A DNA stretch of 64,000 nt. Origin: Leminorella grimontii ATCC 33999 = DSM 5078. Its GTDB lineage: Bacteria; Pseudomonadota; Gammaproteobacteria; Enterobacterales; Enterobacteriaceae. Location of the stretch: contig NZ_AUUA01000005.1 of the NCBI RefSeq assembly GCF_000439085.1, positions 62,001 through 126,000 on the forward strand. The letters are read 5' to 3'. The translations under genes and the position numbers were made by a program. This document shows, in pieces, positions 1 through 9,963 of this stretch. Each line of letters opens with the position of its first letter. The first letter of the stretch is position 1. Below the pieces are notes generated by a model. It was not told the origin of the DNA. It searched no databases and saw only the letters and a program-made list of their open reading frames with translations.

Positions 1-830
1 AATTCCGCCATAACTTCGCGGCCCGAATAGCCGTTTTCCGCGCCGCAGGGGTCCTCTGCGTAAGTCAGCACGTGGTTCATGCCTTTGCACAGCCGGATAG
101 CCTCATCCAGCGACCAGGCGCCGTTCGGATCCAGCGTGATGCGGGCATCCGGGAAGGCGTTAGCCAACGCGGTGACGGTTTCTATCTCCCGTTCCCCCGG
201 CAGCACGCCGCCCTTCATTTTAAAATCCTTAAAGCCGTAGCGATCTTTGGCCGCCGCCGCCAGTTCAACCACCGACGCGGTGTCCATCGCCTCCTGATGG
301 CGCAGTCGGTACCACTCGTGTTTGCCGGTTTCCGGCGCCTGGTAAGGGAGGTCTGTCCTCTGGCTATCGCCGATATAGAACAGATAGCCCAGCACCGTTA
401 CTTCATCCCGCTGCTTACCGGGGCCGAGCAGTTCGGCGACCGGCACGCCCAGGTGCTGCCCCATCAGGTCCAACAGGGCGGACTCCAGCGCCGCGACGGC
501 GTTGACCCGCAGTTCAAACGTCCAGGCCCCTTTACCGAAGGTGTCATAATCCGCGTTCAGGTTGCCTTGGTGCATCCTGTCCACCAGACGGTTGAGAATG
601 GCGACCGGCTGCCCTTCTATATGAAGGATAGCCTCCTGCAGCGTGCGCAGGATCGTCTCTCCGCCCGGCGCTTCGCCAACGCCGGTATGTCCGGCGCTGT
701 CCTTAAGGATGACGATGTTTCGCGTAAAATAAGCGCCATGTGCGCCGCCGACGTTCATCAGCATGCTGTCATGCCCGGCAACCGGAACGACCTGCATGGA
801 AACAATTTTTGGCGTGTCTTGAGTGTGCAT
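1..830 (-). CDS. gudX: Glucarate dehydratase-related protein GudX, cut by the left edge
   Basis: This enolase-superfamily protein is related to D-glucarate dehydratase, which makes 5-keto-4-deoxyglucarate. Only the first 277 residues are in the window. I translated the minus strand from an ATG at 830, preceded by a strong AGGAGG at 836-841. The family features are visible: FKDFKMKGG with the catalytic K-x-K (K204, K206), the metal ligand Asp234 in ITLDPNGAW and Glu265 in EDPCGAE. The segment [17 protein letters not shown] and the wording around [10 protein letters not shown] match E. coli GudX better than GudD. GudX is known as a paralogue of GudD with weak activity. It starts 17 bp after gudP ends, as in the gudP-gudX-gudD operon, so gudD probably lies just outside the window. 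Family assignment is firm; GudX rather than GudD is likely. Confidence 0.88.
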   Translation of the reverse strand, partial: MHTQDTPKIVSMQVVPVAGHDSMLMNVGGAHGAYFTRNIVILKDSAGHTGVGEAPGGETILRTLQEAILHIEGQPVAILNRLVDRMHQGNLNADYDTFGKGAWTFELRVNAVAALESALLDLMGQHLGVPVAELLGPGKQRDEVTVLGYLFYIGDSQRTDLPYQAPETGKHEWYRLRHQEAMDTASVVELAAAAKDRYGFKDFKMKGGVLPGEREIETVTALANAFPDARITLDPNGAWSLDEAIRLCKGMNHVLTYAEDPCGAENGYSGREVMAE

Positions 831-847
831 AGCGGCCTCCTTTCCGA

Positions 848-2197
848 TTACAGCTTAAGTTCGATACGTTGAATTTTGCCGACCACGAACAGATAGCTGA
901 AAATAGCGATAGCCGCGTGAACGCCCACGTATATCAGCGCGCCGTTAAACGAGCCGGTGGAGTAGACGATATAGCCGATGGCAATAGGCGTAACGATGCC
1001 GGAAATGTTGCCGCACATGTTGAACAGCCCGCCGCTCAGGCCGCTTATTTCTTTTGGCGCCGTATCGGCCATGACGGCCCAGCCCAGCGCGCCGATGCCT
1101 TTACCGAAGAAGGCCAAGGCCATAAAGCCGACGACCAGCATTTCAGATTCGATATAGTTACAGAACACCATCGAAATAGAGAGCAGCATGCCCAGAACGA
1201 TGGGCGTTTTTCTCGCCAGCGTCACAGAGCCGGTGCGCTTCATCAGGTAATCGGAAATCACGCCGCCCAAAATGCCGCCGGCAAAGCCGCACAGCGCAGG
1301 GACGGAAGCCACAAAGCCCGCCTTCAGAATTGACATGCCGCGAGCCTGAACCAGATAAACCGGGAACCAGGTAATAAAAAAGTAGGTCAGCGCGTTGATA
1401 CAGTATTGGCCGATATAGATACCGACCAGCATCCGTGAACTCAGCAGCTGCTTGACGTAGCTTAGCTTCGGGCCGGAACTGGCGTCTTTTTTGCCGCCCG
1501 CCTGATCCATATTGGTCAGCGCGCCGCCGCGTTCGATATGGTCTATCTCGCCCTGGTTGATGCTCGGATGGTCTTTCGGGTTATGAATAACTTTTACCCA
1601 GATAAAGCTGACGATGATGCCCAAGCCGCCCATAAAGTAGAATACGAACTGCCAGCCCAGCTCGTGGGTCAGCCAGCCCATGATGGGGGCAAAAATGACG
1701 GTGGCGAAATACTGCGCCGAGTTAAAGATAGCGACAGCCGTGCCGCGCTCCTGCGCGGGGAACCACGCGGCGACGATGCGGCTGTTGCCGGGAAAAGAGG
1801 GCGACTCAGCCAGGCCAACCAGAAAGCGCAGCGTAAACAGCAAAACCAGCGCCCACATGCCGCTTAGAAAGCCGATGGCACCCTGCAGCAGCGTGAAGGT
1901 TGACCAGGTAAAGATACTCCAGAAATAAACTCGCTTGGAGCCGAAGCGGTCTAAAAGCCAGCCGCCCGGCAGCTGGCCTAATACGTAGGCCCATGAGAAA
2001 GCTGAAAAAACGTAACCCATACCGACGGCGTCAAGTCCCAGCGAGGAGGACATCGGCGCTCCGGCAATTGACAGCGTCGCGCGGTCGCCGTAGTTAATTG
2101 CGGTCACCGCAAACAGCATGACAACAATCCAGAAACGCACGCGGGTGGGTTTTACCCCACTCACGCTGGCGCTTGTCGCTGAATTAATAGACTCCAT
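848..2197 (-). CDS. gudP: D-glucarate/galactarate MFS transporter GudP
   Basis: This inner-membrane major facilitator of the anion:cation symporter family takes up glucarate and related diacids with protons. The 449 residues match the usual length of about 450. The N-terminal transmembrane run [26 protein letters not shown] and the motif [18 protein letters not shown] are characteristic, as are [18 protein letters not shown] and the C-terminal [19 protein letters not shown]. Similarity to E. coli GudP runs over the full length. It is the first gene of a leftward gudP-gudX operon, divergent from garD. Control is probably by CdaR through the palindrome at 2397-2418. The paralogue GarP is the alternative, but linkage to gudX favours GudP. 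Confidence 0.93.
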   Translation of the reverse strand: MESINSATSASVSGVKPTRVRFWIVVMLFAVTAINYGDRATLSIAGAPMSSSLGLDAVGMGYVFSAFSWAYVLGQLPGGWLLDRFGSKRVYFWSIFTWSTFTLLQGAIGFLSGMWALVLLFTLRFLVGLAESPSFPGNSRIVAAWFPAQERGTAVAIFNSAQYFATVIFAPIMGWLTHELGWQFVFYFMGGLGIIVSFIWVKVIHNPKDHPSINQGEIDHIERGGALTNMDQAGGKKDASSGPKLSYVKQLLSSRMLVGIYIGQYCINALTYFFITWFPVYLVQARGMSILKAGFVASVPALCGFAGGILGGVISDYLMKRTGSVTLARKTPIVLGMLLSISMVFCNYIESEMLVVGFMALAFFGKGIGALGWAVMADTAPKEISGLSGGLFNMCGNISGIVTPIAIGYIVYSTGSFNGALIYVGVHAAIAIFSYLFVVGKIQRIELKL

Positions 2198-2741
2198 GTT
2201 ATTCTCCTATAGATAAAGTTATTTACCCTATCCAATCGTTTTAATTCTGTTAGTTAACAACCCCATTGGATGAAAATAATTTCTGGTGGTAATACTATTC
2301 CGCTCAGATTTATTTCCCCGCCAAGAAATAAGAAAATAGAAAAATAAGAATTCACGGTTCCGCTGAGGGAATACTACTGGCTATGCATAAAACGGGTCAT
2401 TGGGCATATGCCCAATGATTTATGTAACTTGGGCCATTTTTTAGCCTAAAAACGACCTAAAAACTGTAAATATTAAGTAAAATCATTGAATTGAAGCACC
2501 ATTAAAACCTGATAAAAAAATAGGGAATTAGTGCGGAAAGGTGAAACTCATCACATACTGTTTGATTTATTAAACACGCTACGAATACGTCATAAAAATA
2601 GCTATTGTTATTTTTAATTTTTGGCAGTAGATATATTGTCAGGACATAATTGAAAAATAGAAAAGAATTCACGCGCCGCTACGGGCATGGCTTTTAATGA
2701 TAGCCCGATCACATTTATTTAATGGAATGAAGGTATCTACA
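2198..2741. other. Divergent gudP/garD intergenic region
   Basis: This 544-bp AT-rich gap lies between two divergent diacid genes and has no credible coding sequence. It carries a perfect 22-bp palindrome at 2397-2418, described separately, and a TTGGGCCATTTTT stretch near 2429 that looks like a half copy of the same motif. It should hold the promoters of both gudP and garD; I could not place -10 and -35 boxes with confidence. Confidence 0.7.
2397..2418. promoter_or_regulatory. Perfect palindrome, probable CdaR operator of gudP/garD
   Basis: The two 11-base arms (TCATTGGGCAT and ATGCCCAATGA) are exact reverse complements. The 16-bp core TTGGGCATATGCCCAA has the same layout as the palindrome TTGTGCAATTGCACAA at 7377-7392 in front of cdaR; both fit TTGKGCAWWTGCMCAA. 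CdaR is known to activate gud, gar and its own gene in E. coli. Assigning these sites to CdaR is inference from the shared motif and location. The centre is about 210 bp from the gudP start and 334 bp from the garD start. Confidence 0.65.
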
Positions 2742-4304
2742 ATGAATAAAGAGAATAGCCTCTCGACGCCGCTTTATATTAAAGTCGACGAGCGGGACAA
2801 TGTAGCGATCGTCGTCAATGATAACGGACTTCCCGCCGGCACTCGCTTTAGCTGTGGGCTTGAGCTGGTGGAGCACGTTCCCCAAGGGCACAAGGCGGCG
2901 CTGGTTAACATCGCCGAAGGCGAGGCCATCGTTCGCTACGGCGAAATCATCGGCTACGCCGTTAAGGATATTCCCCAAGGCGGCTGGATAGAAGAGTCGC
3001 TGGTCACGCTGCCCGAAGCGCCGGCGCTGGAAACGCTGCCTCTGGCGACCCACGTTCCCGCCCCCCGTCCCCCTCTGGAAGGCTATACCTTCGAGGGCTA
3101 TCGCAATGCGGACGGCAGCGTCGGCACCAAAAACCTGCTGGGCATCACCACCAGCGTTCAGTGCGTGGCCGGCGTGGTTGACTACGTGGTCAAACTTATC
3201 GAGCGCGACCTGCTGCCCAAGTACCCCAACGTTGACGGCGTCGTAGGCCTGAATCACCTTTACGGCTGCGGCGTCGCCATCAACGCCCCCGCCGCCGTCG
3301 TGCCGATCCGCACTATTCATAACCTGGCGCTGAACCCCAACTTCGGCGGCGAAGTGATGGTAATAGGCCTCGGCTGCGAAAAGCTTCAGCCGGAGAGGCT
3401 GCTGGAAGGCACGCCGGATACGCAAAAAATCATTCTCAAAGACAGCCCGATCGTTCGCCTACAGGATGAGCAGCACGTCGGCTTTGGCGCCATGATTAAA
3501 GAGATTATGCGGGTGGCAGAAATTCACCTTCAAAGGCTGAATGCCAGAACGCGGGAAACCTGTCCGGCGTCCGAGCTGGTGGTCGGCATGCAGTGCGGCG
3601 GCAGCGACGCGTTCTCCGGCGTCACGGCCAACCCGGCAGTAGGATTCGCTTCCGACCTGCTGGTGCGCGCCGGCGCAACGGTCATGTTCTCTGAAGTGAC
3701 CGAAGTGCGTGACGCCGTACATCTGCTGACGCCTCGCACCGTCGACGAGCAGGTCGGCAAGCGCCTGCTGGAAGAGATGGCCTGGTACGACAACTATCTT
3801 GACAGCGGTAAAACCGACCGTAGCGCCAACCCGTCGCCGGGTAATAAAAAGGGCGGACTGGCCAACGTGGTGGAAAAGGCGCTGGGCTCGATCGCCAAGT
3901 CGGGCAAGAGCGCCATTGTGGAAGTGCTGTCGCCGGGCCAGCGCCCGACCAGGCGCGGGCTTATCTACGCCGCCACTCCCGCCAGCGACTTCGTCTGCGG
4001 CACGCAGCAGCTGGCCTCAGGCATTACGCTGCAGGTATTTACCTCCGGGCGCGGCACGCCTTACGGCCTGGCCGCCGTGCCGGTGATCAAGATGTCGACC
4101 CGCAGCGCGCTGGCGAAGCGCTGGTTTGATCTGGTGGACATCGACGCGGGCACCATCGCCACCGGCGAAGCAACGATCGAAGACGTAGGCTGGGAGCTGT
4201 TCCACCTGCTGCTGGACGTCGCCAGCGGCCGCAAAAAACCGTGGTCCGATCGATGGGGGCTGCACAACGCGCTGGCAGTGTTTAACCCGGCGCCGGTGAC
4301 CTGA
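2742..4304 (+). CDS. garD: Galactarate dehydratase GarD
   Basis: GarD dehydrates galactarate (meso-galactaric acid) to 5-keto-4-deoxyglucarate, feeding the same catabolic route as the gud genes. From the ATG at 2742 the protein has 520 residues, close to E. coli GarD. A good GAAGG ribosome site sits 8 bp upstream, and an in-frame start 45 bp earlier has no such site. The UxaA/GarD family pattern is clear: an N-terminal SAF-like domain ([19 protein letters not shown]) followed by a catalytic body containing [42 protein letters not shown] and [17 protein letters not shown]. It stands alone, divergent from gudP, and ends at a strong terminator. In E. coli garD is far from the gud genes, so grouping them here beside their regulator is notable. 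Confidence 0.96.
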   Translation: MNKENSLSTPLYIKVDERDNVAIVVNDNGLPAGTRFSCGLELVEHVPQGHKAALVNIAEGEAIVRYGEIIGYAVKDIPQGGWIEESLVTLPEAPALETLPLATHVPAPRPPLEGYTFEGYRNADGSVGTKNLLGITTSVQCVAGVVDYVVKLIERDLLPKYPNVDGVVGLNHLYGCGVAINAPAAVVPIRTIHNLALNPNFGGEVMVIGLGCEKLQPERLLEGTPDTQKIILKDSPIVRLQDEQHVGFGAMIKEIMRVAEIHLQRLNARTRETCPASELVVGMQCGGSDAFSGVTANPAVGFASDLLVRAGATVMFSEVTEVRDAVHLLTPRTVDEQVGKRLLEEMAWYDNYLDSGKTDRSANPSPGNKKGGLANVVEKALGSIAKSGKSAIVEVLSPGQRPTRRGLIYAATPASDFVCGTQQLASGITLQVFTSGRGTPYGLAAVPVIKMSTRSALAKRWFDLVDIDAGTIATGEATIEDVGWELFHLLLDVASGRKKPWSDRWGLHNALAVFNPAPVT

Positions 4305-4326
4305 TGGTTTAATCAAAGAGAGAAAG

Positions 4327-4348
4327 CGGCCCGCAACGGGCCGTTTTT
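4327..4348 (+). terminator. Rho-independent terminator of garD
   Basis: A 7-bp GC-only stem (CGGCCCG / CGGGCCG) with a three-base CAA loop is followed at once by TTTTT. It lies 22 bp after the garD stop and ahead of the convergent amidotransferase gene. Confidence 0.88.
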
Positions 4349-4370
4349 AAACAGACAGGATCAGGAAAAT

Positions 4371-5090
4371 TTATCTCGCAGAAAAACCGGCCACCCACTT
4401 ATCCAGAAAACCAAAAAGCGCCTCGTTCATCTCCCGATAGTCGTTACGGCGCAGTTCCTCCGGCGTCTGAACAAATTTGAACTCGTCGGCGCGGCTTAGG
4501 TCGCCGGTCGAATTGGCGATCAGCAGTTCCACTACTTCCGGCGTGAGCTCTAGGTGGCACTGAAAGCCGTAGACGTTATCACCATATTCGACGATCTGCC
4601 GCGGACATCCTTCGCTGTAGGCAATCACTTTGGCTTCAGGCGTCAGGCCGGGCATGTCGTTGTGCCAGTGGCCGACGTCTATCGTTTTGCCAAAGTGGGT
4701 AAACCTGTCGTTGCTCAATCCGTATTCGGTTAGCGCAATGGGATATTTGCCAATCTCCTTCTCCGGGCTGTGCCCAAAGCGCGCCCCCATCGCTTCGCCG
4801 ACCAGCTGAGCGCCCAAACAAACGCCCAGCACCCGCTTACCGGCGGCGATAGACTTGGATATCAGCGCCTTTTCCGCCTCAGCGTCAAAGTAAGAGCATT
4901 CCGCCATCGTGGTGCTCGGCGACTGGGGGCCGCCCATTACGATCAGCATGTCGATATCCGCAACCGACTCCGGCAAGCGCTCTCCTTCATAGATTCGAGA
5001 GCGGCTGACGGAATGACCGCGCATTTTAGCCCAGTCCTCATAGGCGCCGGGCGCCTCAAAGGATTCGTGAATAATGAAATGAATTCGCAC
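4371..5090 (-). CDS. Type 1 glutamine amidotransferase (YfeJ-like)
   Basis: This stand-alone class I glutamine amidotransferase resembles GMP-synthase amidotransferase subunits and Salmonella YfeJ. The full catalytic triad is visible: nucleophile Cys91 in GVCLGAQ, and His179 and Glu181 in FQCHLEL; the oxyanion region is VMGGPQSP. The length of 239 residues is normal for the group. The start is a GTG at 5090 with an AGGAGG ribosome site nine bases upstream. The acceptor substrate is unknown for the family, so the reaction beyond glutamine hydrolysis cannot be stated. It is convergent with garD. The 115-bp gap to the next upstream gene leaves room for its own promoter. Confidence 0.85.
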   Translation of the reverse strand: MRIHFIIHESFEAPGAYEDWAKMRGHSVSRSRIYEGERLPESVADIDMLIVMGGPQSPSTTMAECSYFDAEAEKALISKSIAAGKRVLGVCLGAQLVGEAMGARFGHSPEKEIGKYPIALTEYGLSNDRFTHFGKTIDVGHWHNDMPGLTPEAKVIAYSEGCPRQIVEYGDNVYGFQCHLELTPEVVELLIANSTGDLSRADEFKFVQTPEELRRNDYREMNEALFGFLDKWVAGFSAR

Positions 5091-5205
5091 TGTTTGTTGC
5101 CTCCTGATGATTGGCTCGTTAATTCCCTTTTAGACAATACTTTTGCCCATCAGACTTGAAGGGAAATATGCTAAATAACCTTTGATAAAATAGCGCACGC
5201 CACTG

Positions 5206-5961
5206 TCACTCATCATAAACATAAATATACCCATAAGGGTTATATAAAAAGGCGTCCTCTTCATAGAATTTACATTCAATAAGTCTGGAATTACGTTTAG
5301 CTAGCTCAGAGGCCTTTATTTCCTGAGTAATATCCTCAAAATTACCGTTGGTTTTAAAAACGATATTGGCGATGCTGTCTATATTTTTTGACGCATCTTC
5401 AGCGGACTCCTGCGTAGCGTCATAACTATAAAGCACGTCCGGCAGCCCGAAAAGATGAAGGCCGCAGCTGTGAAGGCCGTATTCGGTGCCAATCGGCCTT
5501 CTAACAAACGCGTAATACAGGCACGACCGAGAAGGCGCATTGGCGCAAGATTCGCTTAAGGCCACCCAACGCGACCGGCCGTGGGCGATGCCCTGGCTTT
5601 CGGCTTTAAGCGCCGTAACGCCGAATTCATTAAACAGGCGTTTAATAAAAATCAGCGACTTCGTCATCATAGGTTCTAAATCTTCGCGCCGTTTTACTCT
5701 GGGCGCTAAAAAATAGGCGACGCCGCCGTGGCTTTCAATGGCCCGCAGGTCTTCTTCGGTAAATGAATAGTGGACCAGATCCGCAGAGACCTCAAAGGAA
5801 TTGGGCATTCGGTCGTCATGCTCTAATCCAGAAAAGGTTTCATCAAACTCAAATCCCGCTTGCCCTATTGCCTTTTTTAATACAGAAAATTCAGCGGATG
5901 ACCAGTTTCCCAGCGCACAAAATACCGATCTGGGCATGATGTTGGAAAACGTTTTTACCAT
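5206..5961 (-). CDS. Unrecognised 251-residue protein
   Basis: I do not recognise this gene with confidence. It has a good ribosome site (GAGGGAG, three bases before the ATG at 5961) and normal coding character, so I believe it is real. The protein appears soluble: no signal peptide or membrane segment is visible. A central block, ALKAESQGIAHGRSRW then LYYAFVRRPIGTEYGLHSCGLHLFGLPDV, ends in a GLHLFGLPD motif that recalls the DUF4261 group. That is a weak guess. The C-terminus is rich in tyrosine and acidic residues (FYEEDAFLYNPYGYIYVYDE). It lies between the amidotransferase and cdaR, all on the minus strand, with 200 bp upstream, so it may have its own promoter. No function is proposed. Confidence 0.75.
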   Translation of the reverse strand: MVKTFSNIMPRSVFCALGNWSSAEFSVLKKAIGQAGFEFDETFSGLEHDDRMPNSFEVSADLVHYSFTEEDLRAIESHGGVAYFLAPRVKRREDLEPMMTKSLIFIKRLFNEFGVTALKAESQGIAHGRSRWVALSESCANAPSRSCLYYAFVRRPIGTEYGLHSCGLHLFGLPDVLYSYDATQESAEDASKNIDSIANIVFKTNGNFEDITQEIKASELAKRNSRLIECKFYEEDAFLYNPYGYIYVYDE

Positions 5962-6161
5962 AGAGCTCCCTCTTCAATTATATTCTTCCCATAAACGATG
6001 GAGGCCACAGGCCACATTGATATATATTCAAAAATATCAATTAGCACCGTATTAAAGCGGAATAGGAAGGGAGAATAAAGAGGAAATAATAAGGTTTTTT
6101 AACGGTATAAAGAAAAAAGAACCCACGAGAAAGCCGCTGGCTTCATATTCTTGGTAAAACG

Positions 6162-7316
6162 CTATTCTTCATCCAGCTGTAGCGCAATATACAGCTGCAT
6201 ATGATCGTCAAACTTTTTCAAATTAAGCCCTGTAATCTCGGAAATACGATTAAGGCGATAATCAAGCGTGTTTCGATGAATATAGAGCGACTTTACCGTA
6301 GCGCCAGGGTGCATGTTGTGTTTAAACCACGCCAGCAGGGTGCGTCGCAGCAGGCCGTTGTTGTCCATCGCCTTGAGCTTGATTAGCGGGCGATTCAGTT
6401 CATTCACCTGCCAGCCACCGCGCAGGCTGTCGAGCAGCACCGGCAGCATCAGGTCCTGATAGTAGTAGCAGCGCAGCTCAGGCATCCGCTTTTTGCCGAC
6501 TGACATCGCGGCTTTGGCCGTACTGTAGGAGCGAGCGACGCTTCCCGGCCCGGAAAAATGGTTGCCAAGCGCCACGCTGACCTTAAGGCGGGTATTCTCA
6601 GAGACGCGCTGCAGCAGGGCGTCTACTCGCCTGCGGTGTTCGTCAGCATCCCAGCGCCCGTGAGAGTTTAAAGCCGGTTGCAGCACCACCATCTCATTAA
6701 GCGACACAATCGCGATAAGGTTGTCCCGATCGGGTGCCGTAAGCAGAGCCTGCATCTGCTGTAGTTCAGTCATCGACACCTCGACGCCAAGGTGACCGCT
6801 TTCCAGCTCGATAAGCGTCACGATCCTCGGCTGCGCCAGGTCGATTCCCAGCCGTTGAGCCCAGTCAGTCAACGCCGCTGGCAGCTCATCGCTGCGAATA
6901 AGGTTCAGCACCAGCGCTTCCCGCATTCGGCTGTCCTGCGCCAGCATGTTAAGCAGCCGGGCCTGTTCCAACATCATCTCCGCCGCCATGCTGACCAACT
7001 GCCCGTGCTGACGCAGTAGGTCGGGATCGCCGGTCAGACCGATAACGCCAACTATGTCGCCCTCAACCCGAAGCGGAAGATTAATGCCAGGCCTGACGCC
7101 CTGAAGGCTGGCGGCGACCGCGTCGTTGATTTCTACAATACGCCCCTGCGACAGCGCCAACAGCGCTCCCTCGTGCAGCTCACCGATGCGATTGGCGTCA
7201 CCGCTGCCGATGATGTTCCCCTTGGCATCCATTACGTTGATATTGCTATCAATAATCTGCATCGTCCGGCTGACGATGTCCTGGGCGAGCTTGGCATCAA
7301 GGTGATAAAAAGACAT
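6162..7316 (-). CDS. cdaR: Carbohydrate diacid transcriptional activator CdaR
   Basis: CdaR (SdaR) is the activator of galactarate, glucarate and glycerate catabolism. The 384 residues match the E. coli protein along the whole length. The N-terminal sugar-diacid recognition domain is seen in AQDIVSRTMQIIDSNINVMDAKG and the stretch to about residue 135. The C-terminal PucR-type helix-turn-helix is seen in VKSLYIHRNTLDYRLNRISEITG, about residues 330-360. It is monocistronic, 178 bp downstream of dgt on the same strand. In E. coli degP lies between these two genes; here it does not. A perfect palindrome 61 bp upstream of the ATG suggests autoregulation. Its presumed targets gudP, gudX and garD are only 3-5 kb away. 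Confidence 0.96.
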   Translation of the reverse strand: MSFYHLDAKLAQDIVSRTMQIIDSNINVMDAKGNIIGSGDANRIGELHEGALLALSQGRIVEINDAVAASLQGVRPGINLPLRVEGDIVGVIGLTGDPDLLRQHGQLVSMAAEMMLEQARLLNMLAQDSRMREALVLNLIRSDELPAALTDWAQRLGIDLAQPRIVTLIELESGHLGVEVSMTELQQMQALLTAPDRDNLIAIVSLNEMVVLQPALNSHGRWDADEHRRRVDALLQRVSENTRLKVSVALGNHFSGPGSVARSYSTAKAAMSVGKKRMPELRCYYYQDLMLPVLLDSLRGGWQVNELNRPLIKLKAMDNNGLLRRTLLAWFKHNMHPGATVKSLYIHRNTLDYRLNRISEITGLNLKKFDDHMQLYIALQLDEE

Positions 7317-7376
7317 GGCGGTATCCTTACAACGCGCTTAACCCGCCCAGACTAATCGGAGTGAATGATCTGCGCA

Positions 7377-7392
7377 TTGTGCAATTGCACAA
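7377..7392. promoter_or_regulatory. Palindromic probable CdaR operator upstream of cdaR
   Basis: TTGTGCAATTGCACAA is a perfect 16-bp palindrome 61 bp upstream of the cdaR start. It shares the arrangement TTGKGCA-WW-TGCMCAA with the palindrome between gudP and garD. Finding the same dyad in front of the regulator and of its expected targets supports a CdaR operator, though binding is inferred. Confidence 0.65.
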
Positions 7393-7494
7393 GATTGCGC
7401 TCTATTTATTCAAAGTGAGGGAATAGTCACAAATATCAATGCGTAGGAAAAAAAAACGAAGGCGGGCGCCGCATTCACGCCCGCTTAAAGGCAG

Positions 7495-8991
7495 TTAATC
7501 CGCAGCCATTAGCCGCCGATATTCGTCATAGGCGTATAAATCAGTCATGCCGCTGATGTAGTCCTGAATCAGCCGGGCGCGAAAATAAAACTCCCGAATT
7601 TCCCGCTGTGCTTCAGGTAAATGCCCTAATTGCGCCACGGCCTCTTTGTAGGCCATGCAATGCTTGGTGGAAAGCTTATGGTAGAGGCGGGTTTCTATCA
7701 GGTAGCCGCGGTGGCGATTCTCTTTCACCAGTTGGTTGAAGTCGGCCAACGGCATATCCAGAAGCGGACTATAGATATCCAACAGGCCGCTGATAACCCG
7801 ATACCCCTGAAGCTCAAGCTGTTCAACCTCATCCTGGCTAAACACATAGGTCAGCGCGACGTCTTTATAGACGCTGAGCAGCTTAAAGGCCTCGTCTCCT
7901 CCCTCCAGCAGCGCCTGATTAAAGCTGCCTTCGAAAATTGCCGGCAGGTGGTTGATAAACCTCTCGGCGGCCCTCGGCACCAGTTGCCCGATGGTAAAGA
8001 CCCGAAGATACATAAAGAACTGATCTTCCCTGTGGCGATGGCCGCTGCCCTGCTCGACCTTGCGCAGCGCGCCTCCGATGGTTTTATCAAACAGGTCGCC
8101 TTCCGCCACATCTCCCCAGGACTTCTTCAAAAGCTCGTAAAGCCGATCGACGGTCAAAATATTCTTTTCCACCGCATCTTCCAGATCGGCGATGCAGTAA
8201 GAAATATCGTCAGCCGCCTCCATAATGTAGGTCAGCGGATAGCGGTTGAACCCTTCCATGCCCAGCTGGTAGCGCAGCTCGGATACAAAGTTCTCCTCGG
8301 CCATATAGTAGCCAGGCTTTTTCATCAGATAGCCGTACTGCGGCGGCGCCTCGCCGGACCAGTAGGCCGGCCGGGTATATTTTAAAATGCAGGCGACCTG
8401 GGAGTAAGTGAGGTTGAGCTTCAGCAACGTATGGACTAGCCGGATGGCCTGCGCGTTGCCCTCAAAGTTACTGAGGTCCTGACACACCCGCAGCCGCAGC
8501 TGATTGAGCTCCGGCTGTTCATCCTCCAGGCGCAGACAGGGATAAACGCACAGCTTGCCTGCGCCGTCGCGCAGGTGCTTACGAAACCAGTTGTTGATCG
8601 CCGCTTCGCCGAAGTGCCCGAAGGGAGGGTTCCCTACATCGTGCATCAGGCAGGCCATTTCCACGATGCTTTCAAAGGCGTCAAACAGGTTTTCCAGCCC
8701 CAGCTCCTGCGTTCTTCCCGCCTTTTTGAGCCGATTGAGGATCTCTTTGACGATGTGGCGCCCAACCTGCTGGACCTCCATTGAGTGCGTCAATCGGCTG
8801 CGTACGGCGGCGTTGCGCTCCAGAGGAAAAACCTGCGTTTTCTGCTGAAGCCGACGGATTGCCGCGGAGTTGATGATGCGTCCGCGATCGCTTTCAAACT
8901 GGCGAGTAATGCCGTACTCGCCCTCTGGGGCGGATGAGGAACTAAAAGGACGTTGAACCCTGATTCGTTTAGAAAAATCGATCCCGGACAT
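7495..8991 (-). CDS. dgt: Deoxyguanosine triphosphate triphosphohydrolase Dgt
   Basis: Dgt hydrolyses dGTP to deoxyguanosine and tripolyphosphate and helps set dNTP balance. The 498 residues are close to the E. coli length (about 505). The HD-superfamily metal site is plain in [18 protein letters not shown], and the later metal-binding residues fall in [20 protein letters not shown]. The N-terminus [11 protein letters not shown] and [29 protein letters not shown] is typical. It is divergent from mtnN across 267 bp, as in E. coli, and is followed by cdaR rather than degP. Confidence 0.96.
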   Translation of the reverse strand: MSGIDFSKRIRVQRPFSSSSAPEGEYGITRQFESDRGRIINSAAIRRLQQKTQVFPLERNAAVRSRLTHSMEVQQVGRHIVKEILNRLKKAGRTQELGLENLFDAFESIVEMACLMHDVGNPPFGHFGEAAINNWFRKHLRDGAGKLCVYPCLRLEDEQPELNQLRLRVCQDLSNFEGNAQAIRLVHTLLKLNLTYSQVACILKYTRPAYWSGEAPPQYGYLMKKPGYYMAEENFVSELRYQLGMEGFNRYPLTYIMEAADDISYCIADLEDAVEKNILTVDRLYELLKKSWGDVAEGDLFDKTIGGALRKVEQGSGHRHREDQFFMYLRVFTIGQLVPRAAERFINHLPAIFEGSFNQALLEGGDEAFKLLSVYKDVALTYVFSQDEVEQLELQGYRVISGLLDIYSPLLDMPLADFNQLVKENRHRGYLIETRLYHKLSTKHCMAYKEAVAQLGHLPEAQREIREFYFRARLIQDYISGMTDLYAYDEYRRLMAAD

Positions 8992-9258
8992 GGCTTTTCC
9001 TAGTCTGCGCTAACGCCGTTGCTTTACTTTCAGCGCCTTTGGCAATAGCGCCAAAAATAGCGACGTTATCTCGATGAAAAGTAAAACGCTTTTATATCAT
9101 TGCTGAAAAAGTGCTCCGCAAACCATCATACATTATCCGCAACAGGATAAAAGGAACATCTCGGTCGAAAAACTCTGCATGAGGGGGAGCTTAATTTCTT
9201 CTATTAGCATGTTAGACTACCGGCCACGTTTATACACAGAAGATGACGGACAGATACC

Positions 9259-9963
9259 ATGAAAGTAGGCATTATTGGCGCAATGGAGCAGGAAGTAACC
9301 CTGCTGCGTTCACAGATTGAAAACATGACCACCCTACGGCGCGCCGGATGCGAAATCTATACCGGGCGCCTGAACGGCGTCGAGGTTGCGCTGCTGAAGT
9401 CCGGCATCGGCAAAGTCGCTGCGGCCATGGGCACCGCGCTGCTGCTGGAACTCTGCCGTCCGGATGCCATCATCAATACCGGCTCCGCCGGCGGCCTGTC
9501 GCCGTCGCTGAAGGTGGGCGATATCGTCGTTTCCGATGAGGTTCGCTACCACGACGCCGACGTTACGGCGTTTGGCTACGAGCCGGGCCAAATGGCCGGC
9601 TGCCCCGCCGCCTTTACCGCCGACGTCGCGCTTATCGGCCTTGCCGAACGCTGCATTCGCCGCTGTGAGCTGAACGCCGTTAAGGGACTGGTGTGCAGCG
9701 GAGACGCCTTCATTAACGGCGCCGAACCTCTGGCCCGCATTCGCAGCGTATTCCCTCAGGCGATCGCCGTTGAAATGGAAGCCGCTGCTATCGGACACGT
9801 CTGTCACCAGTTCGGTACGCCGTTCGTCGTCGTGCGCGCTATTTCTGACGTCGCCGATCGGGAATCTCACCAGAGCTTCGACGAGTTTCTTGAGCTGGCC
9901 GCCAAGCAGTCGTCACTGATGGTGACCACCATGCTAACCGAGCTGGCTGAACAAGCTCCGTGA
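9259..9963 (+). CDS. mtnN: 5'-methylthioadenosine/S-adenosylhomocysteine nucleosidase
   Basis: MtnN (Pfs) cleaves adenine from methylthioadenosine and S-adenosylhomocysteine, serving methionine salvage and production of the AI-2 precursor. The 234 residues carry the family landmarks: Glu12 in [10 protein letters not shown], the glycine-rich [22 protein letters not shown], the nucleoside-binding [11 protein letters not shown] and the catalytic Asp in VRAISDVAD. The start codon gives the canonical N-terminus MKVGIIGAM. Its last four bases overlap the btuF start (GTGA), so the two are translationally coupled. This is the conserved mtnN-btuF-yadS run. Confidence 0.97.
   Translation: MKVGIIGAMEQEVTLLRSQIENMTTLRRAGCEIYTGRLNGVEVALLKSGIGKVAAAMGTALLLELCRPDAIINTGSAGGLSPSLKVGDIVVSDEVRYHDADVTAFGYEPGQMAGCPAAFTADVALIGLAERCIRRCELNAVKGLVCSGDAFINGAEPLARIRSVFPQAIAVEMEAAAIGHVCHQFGTPFVVVRAISDVADRESHQSFDEFLELAAKQSSLMVTTMLTELAEQAP

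Noticed and set aside
72-872. Rightward 266-codon frame across the gudX region
   Set aside because: The minus strand translates into an unmistakable enolase-superfamily protein, so this is its antisense shadow.
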